Below, one piece after another: positions 37,525 to 47,867 of a stretch of 64,000 nucleotides of DNA. The notes under the pieces were generated by a model, which searched no databases, was not told where the DNA came from, and saw nothing but the letters and a program-made list of their open reading frames with translations. The translations under genes were made by a program, and so were the position numbers. Source of the DNA: an uncultured Alphaproteobacteria bacterium (GTDB lineage Bacteria > Pseudomonadota > Alphaproteobacteria > Rhizobiales > Rhizobiaceae); the NCBI GenBank assembly GCA_929200315.1, contig CAKMZB010000011.1, forward strand, positions 13,921 to 77,920, written 5' to 3'. Position 1 is the first letter of the stretch. Each line of letters starts with the position of its first letter.

Positions 37525-38832
37525 ATGGTCCCGCGCTACTCCCGCCCTGAAATGGTCGATGTCTGGTCACCCGCAACCAAGTTCCGAATCTGGTTCGAGA
37601 TTGAGGCCCATGCCTGCGACGCATTGGCGGAGCTCGGCGTCGTGCCGAAAGAAGCCGCCGCTGCAATCTGGGAAAGGGGCGGCAACGCGACTTTTGACGT
37701 TGAGCGCATCGATGCAATCGAGCGGGAGACGAAACACGACGTCATCGCTTTCCTAACGCATCTGGCGGAAATTGTTGGCCCCGACGCGCGTTTCGTCCAC
37801 CAGGGCATGACGTCTTCCGACATTCTCGACACAACCTTCAATGTGCAGCTCATGAAGGCTTCAGACCTTCTGCTTGCCGACCTCGACGCATTGCTGACCG
37901 CCATCAAAACCCGGGCCTTCGAGCACAAAGACACAGTCACGATCGGCCGCTCCCACGGCATTCATGCCGAGCCAACCACCTTTGGCGTGAAGTTGGCGCA
38001 GGCCCACGCTGAATTTGCCCGCTGCCGCGACCGGCTCGTGGCTGCACGCAAAGAGATTTCGGTCTGTGCCGTTTCCGGCGCGGTCGGCACCTTTGCCAAT
38101 ATCGACCCGTCGGTTGAAGCCCATGTCGCGGAAAAGCTGGGCATGGACGTCGAGCCAGTTTCAACACAAGTCATCCCCCGCGACCGCCACGCCATGTATT
38201 TTGCAACCCTCGGCGTCATCGCCTCCTGCATCGAGCGTCTGGCGACGGAAATTCGCCATCTAATGCGCACGGAAGTGCTTGAAGCGGAAGAATATTTTGC
38301 ACCCGGACAAAAGGGCTCTTCCGCGATGCCCCACAAGCGCAATCCGGTGCTGACGGAAAACCTGACCGGTCTTGCGCGCATGGTTCGCGCTTTCGCGATG
38401 CCCGCCATGGAGAATGTTGCGCTGTGGCACGAGCGGGACATTTCGCACTCCTCCGTGGAGCGCATGATCGGCCCGGACGCGACAATCACCCTCGATTTTG
38501 CGCTCGTGCGCCTCACGGGCGTGATAGATAAGCTACTGGTCTATCCAGAAACCATGACGCGCAACATGAACAAATTTCGCGGCCTCATCCACTCTCAACG
38601 CGTGCTTCTGGCGTTGACGCAGGCTGGTGTGAACCGTGAGGACGCCTACCGCTTCACCCAGCGCAACGCGATGAAAGTGTGGGAAGAAGGCAAGGATTTC
38701 ATGGAAGAACTGCTCGCCGACCCGGACGTCACAGCCGCGCTCTCGCAAGACGAGATCCGCGAGAAATTCGACCTAGCCTACCACACCAAGCATGTGGACA
38801 CGATTTTTGAGCGCGTCTTCGGCGAGAGCTAG
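37525..38832 (+). CDS. purB: Adenylosuccinate lyase
   Basis: Catalyses two fumarate-releasing steps of purine synthesis, on SAICAR and adenylosuccinate. The 435-aa protein starts MVPRYSRPEMVDVWSP and has VGRSHGIHAEPTTFG-like (TIGRSHGIHAEPTTFGVKLA) and the fumarase-superfamily signature GSSAMPHKRNP. In this window it stands about 2.5 kb before purC, with unrelated genes between on both strands. Confidence 0.97.
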   Translation: MVPRYSRPEMVDVWSPATKFRIWFEIEAHACDALAELGVVPKEAAAAIWERGGNATFDVERIDAIERETKHDVIAFLTHLAEIVGPDARFVHQGMTSSDILDTTFNVQLMKASDLLLADLDALLTAIKTRAFEHKDTVTIGRSHGIHAEPTTFGVKLAQAHAEFARCRDRLVAARKEISVCAVSGAVGTFANIDPSVEAHVAEKLGMDVEPVSTQVIPRDRHAMYFATLGVIASCIERLATEIRHLMRTEVLEAEEYFAPGQKGSSAMPHKRNPVLTENLTGLARMVRAFAMPAMENVALWHERDISHSSVERMIGPDATITLDFALVRLTGVIDKLLVYPETMTRNMNKFRGLIHSQRVLLALTQAGVNREDAYRFTQRNAMKVWEEGKDFMEELLADPDVTAALSQDEIREKFDLAYHTKHVDTIFERVFGES

Positions 38833-38841
38833 GCCACCGGC

Positions 38842-39456
38842 TTAGTCGTCGTTGTAGAGGCCGCAGGGATCGTCCCCTGCCCGTGCTTTCCAGGTTTCTA
38901 CCGAGATTCGTACGAGATCGGACTCCAGAACTTCGCTCACCCCGTTGCGGCTGACTTCCCCCTTACCTGTCAACAAATTGAGATCACAGGAGCCGTTCAC
39001 TTCCAGATCGAGCGTATCATAGAAGGCGTAAGTGTAACCCGCGACAACAAGTTGCTCATTACGCCAGGCAACTGTGATGGTCTGATTCCAGCGACCGCGA
39101 CCTAAGGCGCTGTTGTGGGACAGCACCTTCAGCGATCCACGCTCATCAATGGTGAGCGAAGCACGGTTGCCCACCAGACCACCTGTTCCGCCCCAGACAA
39201 AATTTGGCGCATAGAGCTGAAGCGTCATCGTTCGGTCAAAACCGTCTTCAAAACCCGATCCGTCGCCGAAACTCACTGCGAGAGCGTGATCATTGAAACT
39301 ATCTTCCTGCGCCACAATCAAAAAAGCAGCATCATCAACACCGTCGCCGTTAATGTCGCCTGTCGCCACGGAGAAGATGCGCCCCGCAAGCTCCTCGCTC
39401 GCAAATGCGGGAGCAGCGAGAGCTGCACTCAGGCATAGTGTCCAAAACCACCGCAT
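38842..39456 (-). CDS. Exported FG-GAP/VCBS-like hypothetical protein
   Basis: A 204-aa secreted protein: signal peptide MRWFWTLCLSAALAAPAFAS, then a single FG-GAP/VCBS-like calcium-binding loop, TGDINGDGVDDAAFLI. The rest is beta-rich, with a Cys pair (NGSCDLN and DDPCGLY) that may form a disulfide. Function unknown. The ATG at 39456 starts a clean signal peptide; the frame extends to 39534. It ends 9 bp from the convergent purB. Confidence 0.8.
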   Translation of the reverse strand: MRWFWTLCLSAALAAPAFASEELAGRIFSVATGDINGDGVDDAAFLIVAQEDSFNDHALAVSFGDGSGFEDGFDRTMTLQLYAPNFVWGGTGGLVGNRASLTIDERGSLKVLSHNSALGRGRWNQTITVAWRNEQLVVAGYTYAFYDTLDLEVNGSCDLNLLTGKGEVSRNGVSEVLESDLVRISVETWKARAGDDPCGLYNDD

Positions 39457-39515
39457 GTGCCGTTCTACCCTCACAATCGTTGACAAGAGCATAGCCATTG
39501 CCCACCTCCGCCACC

Positions 39516-40076
39516 ATGAAAATACGCGACGCAAATATTCTCATTATCCCCGGCTATACCGGTTCTGAGCCCGACCATTGGCAAAGCCGCTGGCAGGCGA
39601 AGTTCCCAAACGCCACACGCGTGGAGCAGGATGATTGGCACAAGCCCGTTCTGGCCGATTGGAAGGTCAATGTCCTCATCACCCTCGACACCCTGCCGGA
39701 CGCTGTGGTGGTGGTCGCCCATTCGCTGGGCTGCTCCACCTTCGTGAAAGCCATGGCCGATGGGAGCGCCGAGCAGCGAGGCAAAATCAAAGGCGCGTTT
39801 CTGGTCGCCCCGCCGGACGTTGAAAACACAGCGATCCGCCCCAAACATCTGCAGACCTTCGGACCCAGCCCAACCGATCCTTTGCCCTTCCCCAGTGTCG
39901 TCATTGCAAGCCAGGACGACGCTTTCTGCGCCTATGAAAAGGCCAGCGATATGGCCAATTGCTGGGGTTCGCAGTTGATCGACGCGCGCGAAAGTGGGCA
40001 CATCAACGCCAAATCCGGCCACGGCCCCTGGCCGGATGGGTTGATGGTTTTTGCCAATTTCATGACCAAGCTCTAA
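39516..40076 (+). CDS. RBBP9/YdeN family alpha/beta hydrolase
   Basis: A small serine hydrolase of 186 aa. The start ANILIIPGYTGSEPDHWQSR is the family signature, the nucleophile elbow is AHSLGCS (Ser70), and the catalytic His lies in SGHINAKSGHGPWPDG. The substrate is unknown. ATG 39516 is chosen over the in-frame TTG at 39498. Its stop interlocks with that of the convergent aldolase gene (CTAA). Confidence 0.9.
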   Translation: MKIRDANILIIPGYTGSEPDHWQSRWQAKFPNATRVEQDDWHKPVLADWKVNVLITLDTLPDAVVVVAHSLGCSTFVKAMADGSAEQRGKIKGAFLVAPPDVENTAIRPKHLQTFGPSPTDPLPFPSVVIASQDDAFCAYEKASDMANCWGSQLIDARESGHINAKSGHGPWPDGLMVFANFMTKL

Positions 40077-40837
40077 CGGAAGCTCATTTTAGCAAGTTCA
40101 ACGTCCGTGCCTTTGGAAAGATATGTGGAATCAAAGCCGTAGCTTATGAAGCGATAACCAAAGGAGTGGACCAACTCTACCGCTGGGACATCCGTGCAAA
40201 AGGCCGCGGCCACCTTGCCACGAGCGCGAGCCGTCTTGCCCATGTGCTCGACGATGCTGCGGGTGTCGTCACCATAGACGTCCGGCATGATGTTTTGCCG
40301 CACAGAAATGGAGAGGTCGGCCGGACCGCAAAAGACGCCGTCTATGCCGTCGACATCCAAAATGGCTTCAAGATTGTCCACCGCCTCGCGTGTTTCGATC
40401 ATGGCGAGAGCCAACGTGTCCGTGTTGGCAGTGGCCAGATACTCGTCTTGCGACACGCCCAGCATGTGGGTTGCTTGGGTGATGCCAAAGGATCGTTCTC
40501 CGACCGGAATGTACTTGCACGCTCCGGCAAAGGCACGTGCGTCTTCGACCGTGTTGATCATCGGCGCAATAATAGCATGAGCGCCGGCGTCGAGCGCCTT
40601 TGAAGCAAAATCGAATCGCCCGACTGGAATGCGCACAACAACCGGCTTGCCACGGGGTGCAAGCGCCATGATGCCGGAAATAACGGACGCTTCCGTCTGC
40701 ATGCCGTGTTGCATGTCCAACGTCACGGCATCGAAGTCACAAGTCGCCAGAATAGAGAGATAGAGCGGATCAGGAATGGCCGACCAGGCGGAAATGGCTG
40801 CCCGATCATCGGCCAGACATCGCGCCAGCCGGTTCAC
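40073..40837 (-). CDS. HpcH/HpaI family class II aldolase
   Basis: A 254-aa pyruvate-class aldolase or lyase. Asp/His base region TLDMQHGMQTEA (His44), catalytic Arg69 in VVVRIPVG, metal Glu in MIETREAVDN and Asp in VFCGPADLSISV are conserved. Members cleave 4-hydroxy-2-oxo acids; the exact substrate is unclear. GTG 40837 overlaps the stop of the DUF1476 gene by 4 nt, so both are probably co-translated. Confidence 0.88.
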   Translation of the reverse strand: MNRLARCLADDRAAISAWSAIPDPLYLSILATCDFDAVTLDMQHGMQTEASVISGIMALAPRGKPVVVRIPVGRFDFASKALDAGAHAIIAPMINTVEDARAFAGACKYIPVGERSFGITQATHMLGVSQDEYLATANTDTLALAMIETREAVDNLEAILDVDGIDGVFCGPADLSISVRQNIMPDVYGDDTRSIVEHMGKTARARGKVAAAFCTDVPAVELVHSFGYRFISYGFDSTYLSKGTDVELAKMSFR

Positions 40838-41145
40838 TTGGAGATTTCTTCAACCGCGACGGCCATCAACTCATTCATCTTAGCGCGGATTGTCGCGTCA
40901 TCCACGGAGGTACCGGACGCATCGAAATCCTGACGGATCTTGCGGAAGACATCCTCATCCCCAGCCTCCTCGAAATCGGCCATGATGACCTCTTTCGCAT
41001 ATGCTTCTTTGTCTTTGTGGCCCATCTGTTCTGCTGCCCAATGGCCGAGCAGCTTATTGCGGCGCGCTTCCGCCTTGAATTTCAGCTCCGCATCGTGGGC
41101 AAATTTATTCTCATAGGCGTCGCCGCGCTCATCCATTCCAGACAT
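40834..41145 (-). CDS. DUF1476 family protein (F1-ATPase zeta subunit-type inhibitor)
   Basis: The 103-aa product matches the alphaproteobacterial zeta subunit, which binds F1-ATPase and blocks ATP hydrolysis through its N-terminus: DERGDAYENKFAHDAELKFK, then ARRNKLLGHWAAEQMG and a C-terminal four-helix body. Three nearby ATGs compete (41151, 41145, 41136); 41145 has GGGAG at a proper 6-nt distance. It is far from any atp operon here, as usual for this gene, and is divergent from purC. Confidence 0.9.
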   Translation of the reverse strand: MSGMDERGDAYENKFAHDAELKFKAEARRNKLLGHWAAEQMGHKDKEAYAKEVIMADFEEAGDEDVFRKIRQDFDASGTSVDDATIRAKMNELMAVAVEEISK

Positions 41146-41310
41146 GTGCATCTCCCAGTTGTCAGGTCTTTTCTATGATCTAGGTGTGGCGCGCGCCGCT
41201 GTCCACGTTTAGCTGTGATCATGCCCCAGGAGCCGATTGTCTTTGCTCCGCGCGGGGGCTAAGCCCAAGCGATACAGCACAAACCCAAACTCCAGCCCAG
41301 GACACCAGCC

Positions 41311-42081
41311 ATGAGCAGGCGCCGCCGCATTTATGAGGGCAAGGCCAAGATCATCTATGAAGGTCCGGAGCCCGGCACTCTGGTACAGTTCTTCAAGGAT
41401 GACGCAACCGCCTTCAACGCGCAAAAGCATGAAGTGGTGGACGGCAAAGGCGTTCTGAACAACCGCATTTGTGAGTATATTTTTCAGCGTCTGAACGGTA
41501 TTGGCATCCCAACGCACTTCATTCGACGTCTCAACATGCGCGAACAACTCATTAAAGAAGTTGAGATTGTTCCGCTGGAGGTTGTGGTCCGTAACATCGC
41601 AGCCGGCTCACTTTGCAAGCGTTTGGGTGTTGAGGAAGGCACGGTCCTGCCGCGTTCGATTATCGAATTCTACTACAAGAATGATGAGCTTGGAGACCCT
41701 CTGGTGTCCGAAGAACACATCACCGCATTTGGCTGGGCAACCCCACCGGAGATCGACGACATGATGGCGCTCGCCATCCGCATCAACGACTTTCTCTCTG
41801 GCCTCTTCATGGGTGTCGGCATCCAGCTCGTCGACTTCAAGATCGAGTGCGGACGTCTTTATGAGAACGAGATGATGCGCATTGTCTTGGCTGACGAAAT
41901 CAGCCCAGATTCCTGTCGTCTTTGGGATGTGAAGACGAAGGAAAAAATGGACAAAGACCGCTTTCGCGAAGATCTCGGCGGAATGTTGGAAAATTACCGC
42001 GAAGTCGCAAAACGCTTGGGTATTATGAACGAAAACGAACCCGCCCGTACCGGCGGACCGGTATTGGTGAAGTCAGATTAA
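41311..42081 (+). CDS. purC: Phosphoribosylaminoimidazole-succinocarboxamide synthase
   Basis: Joins aspartate to CAIR, giving SAICAR. The 256-aa product has [20 protein letters not shown], the SAICAR signature [15 protein letters not shown] and VDFKIECGR followed by [14 protein letters not shown]. It is the first gene of the purC-purS-purQ-lipoprotein-purL run; the stop TAA shares its last A with the purS ATG. The 165 bp upstream, shared with the divergent DUF1476 gene, should hold the promoter; TTGTCA at 41159 is a weak -35 candidate. Confidence 0.97.
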   Translation: MSRRRRIYEGKAKIIYEGPEPGTLVQFFKDDATAFNAQKHEVVDGKGVLNNRICEYIFQRLNGIGIPTHFIRRLNMREQLIKEVEIVPLEVVVRNIAAGSLCKRLGVEEGTVLPRSIIEFYYKNDELGDPLVSEEHITAFGWATPPEIDDMMALAIRINDFLSGLFMGVGIQLVDFKIECGRLYENEMMRIVLADEISPDSCRLWDVKTKEKMDKDRFREDLGGMLENYREVAKRLGIMNENEPARTGGPVLVKSD

Positions 42082-42329
42082 TGCCCTCCTTTAAAGTCAC
42101 CGTTACCGTACGCCTCAAGCAGGGGGTGCTCGATCCACAAGGTAAAGCCATCGAGGGGGCGCTGACTTCGCTTGATTTTTCCGGCGTTAAAGGCGTCCGC
42201 CAAGGTAAGGTCTTCGACATGGTGCTTGAGGCCAAGGATGCGAAAGAGGCTGAAAAGGCTGCGTTAAAAATGGCTGACAAGCTTCTCGCCAATACGGTGG
42301 TAGAGGATTTCCAGGTAGAGTTCGCGTGA
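42081..42329 (+). CDS. purS: FGAM synthase subunit PurS
   Basis: Small 82-aa subunit that bridges PurL and PurQ in the three-part FGAR amidotransferase. [20 protein letters not shown] is the family signature, with the C-terminal [17 protein letters not shown] 42081 forms TAATG with the purC stop. A longer frame upstream only overlaps purC. Confidence 0.96.
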   Translation: MPSFKVTVTVRLKQGVLDPQGKAIEGALTSLDFSGVKGVRQGKVFDMVLEAKDAKEAEKAALKMADKLLANTVVEDFQVEFA

Positions 42330-43000
42330 GCGCAACGGTCGTCCTTTTCCCCGGTGCCAATCGCGACCGGGATATGCTCGCCGCACTGCGTTCGGTTACG
42401 GGGGCGATGCCCCGCACGGTCTGGCATCAGGATACGAAGCTGCCCAAGAGCGACTTTATCGTCCTACCCGGTGGCTTTTCACATGGCGACTACCTGCGCG
42501 CCGGGGCAATCGCCGCCCGTGCGCCGATCATGAAAGCCGTTGCCGCGGCCGCCAAAAAGGGTGTGCCAGTGCTCGGTATCTGCAACGGGTTTCAGCTCCT
42601 GACGGAAGCTCGCTTGCTGCCCGGCGCATTGCTGCGCAATGCTGGACTGACCTTCGTATGCCGTGAGGTGCGTCTTTCAATCGAAAACACAGACAATCCA
42701 TTTCTGCACACCTACAACCAAGGTGAGATCATCCGCTGCCCGGTCGCCCATCACGACGGCAATTATTTCGCCGATGAGAAAACGCTGAAGACGCTTGAAG
42801 GCGATGGCCGAGTAGCGCTGCGCTATACCGAAGGCACCAATCCGAATGGCTCAATCAACGATATTGCCGGCATTTTGAACGAGCGCGGCAATGTGCTTGG
42901 CATGATGCCGCATTTTGAAAATCTTGTTGAAGATGCTCAAGGTGGCACGGATGGTCGCCGGCTGTTTGAAGCGGCGCTTGATGCGGTGGCTGCCGCATGA
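42326..43000 (+). CDS. purQ: FGAM synthase glutaminase subunit PurQ
   Basis: Class I glutamine amidotransferase that supplies ammonia to PurL. The 224-aa product has [19 protein letters not shown], the nucleophile Cys86 in GICNGFQLL and the catalytic His196/Glu198 in MMPHFENL. The usual PHPE is PHFE here, which keeps both catalytic residues. GTG 42326 overlaps the purS stop (GTGA). Confidence 0.96.
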   Translation: MSATVVLFPGANRDRDMLAALRSVTGAMPRTVWHQDTKLPKSDFIVLPGGFSHGDYLRAGAIAARAPIMKAVAAAAKKGVPVLGICNGFQLLTEARLLPGALLRNAGLTFVCREVRLSIENTDNPFLHTYNQGEIIRCPVAHHDGNYFADEKTLKTLEGDGRVALRYTEGTNPNGSINDIAGILNERGNVLGMMPHFENLVEDAQGGTDGRRLFEAALDAVAAA

Positions 43001-43371
43001 AGAGGGCCGTGATCCTGTCCTTCGCGGCCATGCTTCCGCTTTCCGCCTGCGTTACCGGCATTGCGAACTTAGCGCCCGTCACGGTAATGAAGGGTGTCAC
43101 GCGGCAGGCCAAAACCTGCTGGTTTGACCAAAAAGATCCTCGTTTTGCCGACTATCGCTTGCAGGCTGAACTGACCTCCTTCTCCAATCGTCCACGCATT
43201 CTCGTTGTACCCAAAGGCTCCCGCTCCGCCCTGCCGGTGCTGATCGCCCAAGCCGAGCACCGCGACGGGCGCACGACCTTCCAGAGTTTCGGCCCGCTAC
43301 TGGACAGCCCTCAAGGCCCTTCAATCGCGCAAGAGCTTGATGCCTGGGCCAACGGATCAAGAACCTGCTGA
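42997..43371 (+). CDS. Putative lipoprotein between purQ and purL
   Basis: A 124-aa protein with a lipoprotein signal: [18 protein letters not shown], where LSAC is the lipobox (Cys18). The mature part, with [20 protein letters not shown], has no family I recognise. Two more cysteines (CWF and the C-terminal residue) could pair. It overlaps purQ as ATGA and ends 1 nt before purL, so it is made with the purine enzymes, although its product belongs in the envelope. Confidence 0.8.
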   Translation: MKRAVILSFAAMLPLSACVTGIANLAPVTVMKGVTRQAKTCWFDQKDPRFADYRLQAELTSFSNRPRILVVPKGSRSALPVLIAQAEHRDGRTTFQSFGPLLDSPQGPSIAQELDAWANGSRTC

Positions 43372-43372
43372 C

Positions 43373-45586
43373 ATGCACCCAATAGACGCCCAAACAGCCA
43401 GTGAAGACGCCGCCTCCGAACACGGCCTCAGCGCCGAGGAATGGCAACGCATTCTTGAGCTGACAGGCCGCATGCCAACTTTCACCGAACTCGGCATCTG
43501 GTCAGCCATGTGGAACGAGCATTGTTCCTACAAATCTTCCAAGAAATGGCTGAAAACCCTGCCGACGGAGGGCTCCCGCGTCATTCACGGCCCGGGCGAG
43601 AATGCCGGTGTGGTGGATATCGGCGATGGCGATGTCGTCGTCTTCAAGATGGAAAGCCACAACCACCCCTCTTTCATCGAGCCCTATCAAGGCGCGGCGA
43701 CCGGTATGGGCGGCATTCTGCGCGATGTTTTCACCATGGGCGCACGGCCCGTGGCGGCGATGAACGCTCTGCGTTTTGGTGCACCGGACCATCCCAAAAC
43801 GCGCCATCTAGTCTCTGGCGTTGTGAGTGGAATTGGCGGTTATGCCAATGCGTTCGGGGTGGCGACAGTGGGCGGCGAGGTCAACTTTCACCCCCGCTAT
43901 AGCGGCAACATCCTCGTCAACGCCTTCGCCGCGGGCATCGCCAAGGCCGACGCGATTTATATCTCCAAGGCCGAGGGCGTCGGTTTGCCCGTTGTCTATC
44001 TCGGCGCAAAAACCGGCCGTGACGGCGTTGGTGGAGCGACTATGGCATCTGCCGAGTTCGATGATTCCATCGATGAGAAGCGGCCTACTGTACAGGTCGG
44101 CGACCCGTTCACCGAAAAGTGCCTGCTGGAAGCGTGCCTTGAGCTCATGGAATCCGGTGCAGTCATTGCGATCCAGGACATGGGCGCTGCGGGGCTGACC
44201 TGTTCGGCGGTGGAAATGGGTGCGCGAGGCGATCTCGGCATTGAACTCAACCTCGACTCGGTGCCTGTGCGCGAAGAGAATATGAGTGCCTATGAGATGA
44301 TGTTGTCTGAAAGCCAGGAGCGCATGCTCATGGTGCTGCGCCCGGAAATGGAAGAAGCTGCCAAGGCGATCTTCGACAAATGGGCACTGGACTTCGCCAT
44401 CGTCGGCAAAACCACCGATGATCTGCGCTTCCGTGTGCTGCATGGCGAGCAGGAAGTTGCCAATCTGCCCATAAAGGAGTTGGGCGATGAAGCACCAGAA
44501 TATGACCGGCCTTGGGTGGAACCCGGTGTGGCAAGCGAAATGGCACCGCATCTCTTCCCTCCACCCGATGATTACAACACCGCGCTGCTCAAGCTCATCA
44601 GCTCCCCTAACCTCTCCTCTCGCCGCTGGGTCTGGGAGCAGTATGACACGCTGATCGGCGGCAATTCGCTACAGATCCCGGGGGCCGATGCGGGTGTTGT
44701 TCGCGTGGATGGCCATCCCACCAAGGCCCTCGCCTTTTCCAGCGACGTAACGCCCCGCTATGTTGAGGCAGATCCCTTTGAGGGCGGCAAGCAGGCGGTG
44801 GCGGAGTGCTACCGCAACCTTATTGCAAGCGGTGCGGAGCCGCTAGCCGCAACAGATAATCTCAATTTCGGCAACCCGGAAAAGCCGGACATTATGGGCC
44901 AGCTCGTCGTCTCAATCCGCGGAATTGGGGAGGCGTGCGAAGCTCTATCCATGCCCATCGTTTCGGGCAATGTCTCTCTTTACAACGAGACCAACGGCGA
45001 GGCGATCCTGCCGACGCCTACTATTGGTGGCGTCGGACTTATCGACGAGCACGAAAAAATGGCGCGTATGGATACCGCCCAATCCGGCGACGCGATCTTC
45101 CTAATCGGCACTGAGGGCACACATCTTGCGCGTTCGATCTATCAGATGGAGATCCTGGGCGAAGAGGCAGGTCCCGCCCCCCCCGTTGATCTGCTCACCG
45201 AGCGCTATCGCGGCAATTTCGTTCTTTCCGCCATTCGCGGGGGCTACGCTTCGGCCTGCCATGACATTTCAGATGGCGGCCTTGCTATCGCGCTTGCTGA
45301 ACTTTGCTTGGCAAGCAACATCGGCGCAGCTTGCGACCCTGCTATCACCTACCCCCACGCCGCGCTCTTTGGCGAAGACCAGTCCCGCTACATCCTCACT
45401 GTGCCGCATGAATGGGCGTCGATGTTTGCTGGCAATTGCGAAGGCGCGGCGGTCTTTTTTGAGCAAATCGGCACGATGGGCGGCTCGACCTTGCGCATTG
45501 GCGAGCTGGTGGACATATCATTGGACGAACTGCGGGAAGCTCATGAAGGCTGGTTCCCGGGTTTCATGACCGGACAGGAGCGCTGA
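43373..45586 (+). CDS. purL: FGAM synthase large subunit PurL
   Basis: ATP-dependent synthase of formylglycinamidine ribonucleotide, working with PurS and PurQ. The 737-aa short form has [40 protein letters not shown] and the repeat half [23 protein letters not shown] 43373 sits just after the lipoprotein stop; the upstream TTG at 43337 lies inside that gene. BolA follows after 1 nt. Confidence 0.97.
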   Translation: MHPIDAQTASEDAASEHGLSAEEWQRILELTGRMPTFTELGIWSAMWNEHCSYKSSKKWLKTLPTEGSRVIHGPGENAGVVDIGDGDVVVFKMESHNHPSFIEPYQGAATGMGGILRDVFTMGARPVAAMNALRFGAPDHPKTRHLVSGVVSGIGGYANAFGVATVGGEVNFHPRYSGNILVNAFAAGIAKADAIYISKAEGVGLPVVYLGAKTGRDGVGGATMASAEFDDSIDEKRPTVQVGDPFTEKCLLEACLELMESGAVIAIQDMGAAGLTCSAVEMGARGDLGIELNLDSVPVREENMSAYEMMLSESQERMLMVLRPEMEEAAKAIFDKWALDFAIVGKTTDDLRFRVLHGEQEVANLPIKELGDEAPEYDRPWVEPGVASEMAPHLFPPPDDYNTALLKLISSPNLSSRRWVWEQYDTLIGGNSLQIPGADAGVVRVDGHPTKALAFSSDVTPRYVEADPFEGGKQAVAECYRNLIASGAEPLAATDNLNFGNPEKPDIMGQLVVSIRGIGEACEALSMPIVSGNVSLYNETNGEAILPTPTIGGVGLIDEHEKMARMDTAQSGDAIFLIGTEGTHLARSIYQMEILGEEAGPAPPVDLLTERYRGNFVLSAIRGGYASACHDISDGGLAIALAELCLASNIGAACDPAITYPHAALFGEDQSRYILTVPHEWASMFAGNCEGAAVFFEQIGTMGGSTLRIGELVDISLDELREAHEGWFPGFMTGQER

Positions 45587-45587
45587 C

Positions 45588-45821
45588 ATGGCGATGCATG
45601 CCGCTGAAATCGAGGCGATGATCAAGGAGGAGCTTCCGGATGCGACGGTAACAATCCGCGATCTGGCAGGCGACGGTGACCACTATGCTGCCGAGATCGT
45701 TTCCGCCGAATTTACGGGCAAAAGCCGCGTGCAGCAGCACCAGATGGTCTACAAGGCGCTGCGCGGAAAGATGGGCGGAGACCTCCACGCCCTTGCGCTG
45801 CAAACAAGCGCGCCAGAATGA
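45588..45821 (+). CDS. BolA family protein (IbaG/BolA2-like)
   Basis: A 77-aa KH-like BolA protein. IEAMIKEELPDATVTIRDL, DHYAAEIVSAEFTGKSRVQQ and the HQMVYKALRGKMG end are typical; the short length and the absence of a Cys favour the BolA2/IbaG branch. It pairs with CGFS glutaredoxins to handle Fe-S clusters, and grxD lies 306 bp downstream. ATG 45588 is 2 nt after purL. Confidence 0.92.
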   Translation: MAMHAAEIEAMIKEELPDATVTIRDLAGDGDHYAAEIVSAEFTGKSRVQQHQMVYKALRGKMGGDLHALALQTSAPE

Positions 45822-46048
45822 GTTTCTCCAGCTTCTCAGATGCAGGATTGCTCATTGTGCTGTTCACCTTGCTCGCCCTGCCGATAATCGCGCTTCTCGT
45901 CATCGCGCACTACACCAAGCAGCGAACGTCGACTTATCGCTGGGAACCCGACCAGGACTATGATGTGGAGTTGCGCGGCGAAAGCTTTATGGAACCGCCT
46001 TTCCCTGTTCTCAAAAAGCGAAAAAGGGGCAAGGGGTCCAAAGATTGA
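45818..46048 (+). CDS. Small membrane protein of unknown function
   Basis: A 76-aa protein with one N-terminal transmembrane segment (about residues 9-31, AGLLIVLFTLLALPIIALLV) and a soluble tail containing YRWEPDQDYDVELRGE and a basic Lys/Arg-rich end. I do not recognise a family. It overlaps bolA as ATGA, lying between bolA and grxD. Confidence 0.7.
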   Translation: MSFSSFSDAGLLIVLFTLLALPIIALLVIAHYTKQRTSTYRWEPDQDYDVELRGESFMEPPFPVLKKRKRGKGSKD

Positions 46049-46127
46049 ATCCAGTCCGTGGCCTCTGGCATTGCGCGTATGAGATGCCTATTTTGAACAA
46101 AACGGCACCCCTTCAAGGCAACCTCCC

Positions 46128-46466
46128 ATGTCCATCAATGAGTTCATCGACAACGAAGTAAAATCCAACCCGGTCCTCGTCTTCATGAAGGGTACTCCAG
46201 CCTTTCCGCAATGCGGATTTTCCGGCCAGGTCGCTCAAATCATGGATTATCTCGGCGTTGAGTGGAAAGGCGTGAATGTCCTTGCTGACGACGACCTGCG
46301 CCAGGGTGTTAAGGATTATTCCGACTGGCCCACCGTCCCGCAGATCTATGTGAAGGGTGAGTTTGTTGGGGGCTGCGACATTACCCGCGAGATGTTCCAG
46401 TCCGGCGAATTGAAGCAAATGCTGGAAGAAAAAGGTGTTGTGATGAAGGGCCGGGCTACGGCATGA
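46128..46466 (+). CDS. grxD: Grx4 family monothiol glutaredoxin
   Basis: The 112-aa product has the CGFS active site (Cys29-Ser32) in [12 protein letters not shown], and [19 protein letters not shown] as glutathione-binding region. CGFS glutaredoxins carry [2Fe-2S] clusters and form heterodimers with BolA proteins. The nearby bolA supports that role. The stop overlaps the next gene as ATGA. Confidence 0.95.
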   Translation: MSINEFIDNEVKSNPVLVFMKGTPAFPQCGFSGQVAQIMDYLGVEWKGVNVLADDDLRQGVKDYSDWPTVPQIYVKGEFVGGCDITREMFQSGELKQMLEEKGVVMKGRATA

Positions 46467-47188
46467 CCGCTGGATTGTCCCCTTTTTCCGGCTTCGGCAA
46501 GGAAGCGGTTCCTTTCTTAAAGGCTCTTGTCTTCCATCAGAGCCGGGAATGGTTTCATGACAACAAGAAGCTCTACGAGAGTGAAGTAAAGCAGCCGCTC
46601 ACCTCCTTCGTGGAGACCGCGAGCACGGCGCTTCAAGCGTCCGGATCGCCGCTTCAAGGCAATGCGAAGTCCAGCACTTTCCGCATCAACCGCGACATCC
46701 GCTTTTCCAAGGACAAGTCCCCCTATAACGGCCATGTCAGCGGCGTTTTCACCCGCACCGGCACCAAGAAAGACACAGGCGGTGTTTATTTCCACTTCGC
46801 GCCGGAAGACAGCCTTTTCGCCTCTGGTCTCTGGTTCCCCGCCTCGCCGCTGCTGAAGGCTTTCCGCGAAGCAATCATTGCGCGGGAAGACGAATGGCGC
46901 GACATCATTGCTGATTTGGAAGCCAAAGGTCTGACTTTCTCCGATCGGGAGACAGATTCTCTCAAACGCATGCCACCGGCTTTCAAACACGTTGAAGGCG
47001 AAGAGATGCAGGGTTGGATGAAGCGCAAGGGTTTTGTTGTCGACCGCGCAGTCAAAGCCACACTCCTAACTAAGCCTCAATTGGTGGATGAAGTGGTAGC
47101 CTTCGCAAAGGACGTTGACCCGTTCCTGCAATTCATCTGGCGGGCAACGGATCATGCCCGCGAGAATGCAGATAATCCGAAGGACTAG
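46463..47188 (+). CDS. DUF2461/TIGR02453 family protein
   Basis: The 241-aa product matches DUF2461: [39 protein letters not shown] and [17 protein letters not shown]. The family is widespread, has no known function and is soluble. Coupled to grxD by a 4-nt overlap. A bidirectional terminator follows. Confidence 0.92.
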   Translation: MTAGLSPFSGFGKEAVPFLKALVFHQSREWFHDNKKLYESEVKQPLTSFVETASTALQASGSPLQGNAKSSTFRINRDIRFSKDKSPYNGHVSGVFTRTGTKKDTGGVYFHFAPEDSLFASGLWFPASPLLKAFREAIIAREDEWRDIIADLEAKGLTFSDRETDSLKRMPPAFKHVEGEEMQGWMKRKGFVVDRAVKATLLTKPQLVDEVVAFAKDVDPFLQFIWRATDHARENADNPKD

Positions 47189-47190
47189 AC

Positions 47191-47223
47191 AAAAAAAAGG
47201 CCACCCGGTGGGCGGCCTTTTTG
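47191..47223. terminator. Bidirectional terminator between DUF2461 gene and rpsD
   Basis: AAAAAGGCC (47195-47202 region) pairs with GGCCTTTTT (47214-47222 region) around a GC-rich ACCCGGTGGGC centre with one A/C mismatch. The A run on one flank and the T run on the other allow termination in both directions. It lies 3 nt after the DUF2461 stop and 27 nt after the rpsD stop on the other strand. Confidence 0.85.
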
Positions 47224-47249
47224 CATAGTCAAAGAGGTGTCCCGCGGAC

Positions 47250-47867
47250 TTAGCGCGAGTAGAATTCCACCGTCAGGTTCGGTTCCATCTGCACCGGATA
47301 GGGCACATCCGAGAAAGCCGGAACAGAGACGAAGGTTGCGTTCATCTTGGAGTGATCGGCCTGGATATATTCCGGCACATCACGCTCAGCGAGCTGGGAT
47401 GCTTCCAGCACGACGGCAAGTTCCCTGGACTTTTCACGCACCTCGATCACATCGCCGGGTTTACAGCGATAGGAAGGAATGTTCACGCGGCGGCCGTTCA
47501 CTTTGATGTGGCCGTGGTTGATGAACTGGCGCGCGGCAAAGACCGTGGCAACAAACTTGGCGCGGTAAATCACAGCGTCCAAACGGCGTTCCAGCAGACC
47601 GATCAGGTTCTCAGACGTATCGCCCTTCATGGCGTTGGCCTGGTCGTAGGTTTTGCGGAACTGTTTTTCAGTGATGTTGCCGTAGTAACCCTTCAACTTC
47701 TGCTTAGCTCGAAGCTGAATACCGAAGTCGGAGAGCTTACCCTTGCGGCCCTGACCGTGTTGGCCGGGGCCGTATTCGCGGCGGTTCACTGGGGATTTAG
47801 GACGACCCCAGATATTTTCGCCCATACGGCGGTCAATTTTATACTTAGCTGATTGGCGCTTGCTCAT
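47250..47867 (-). CDS. rpsD: 30S ribosomal protein S4
   Basis: Primary 16S rRNA-binding protein of the small subunit; the 205-aa product has [20 protein letters not shown] at the N-terminus and the S4 domain [20 protein letters not shown], then [20 protein letters not shown]. The ATG follows GAGGAAATGCT on the minus strand. It is a single-gene unit here, away from the alpha operon, as in many alphaproteobacteria. Confidence 0.98.
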   Translation of the reverse strand: MSKRQSAKYKIDRRMGENIWGRPKSPVNRREYGPGQHGQGRKGKLSDFGIQLRAKQKLKGYYGNITEKQFRKTYDQANAMKGDTSENLIGLLERRLDAVIYRAKFVATVFAARQFINHGHIKVNGRRVNIPSYRCKPGDVIEVREKSRELAVVLEASQLAERDVPEYIQADHSKMNATFVSVPAFSDVPYPVQMEPNLTVEFYSR

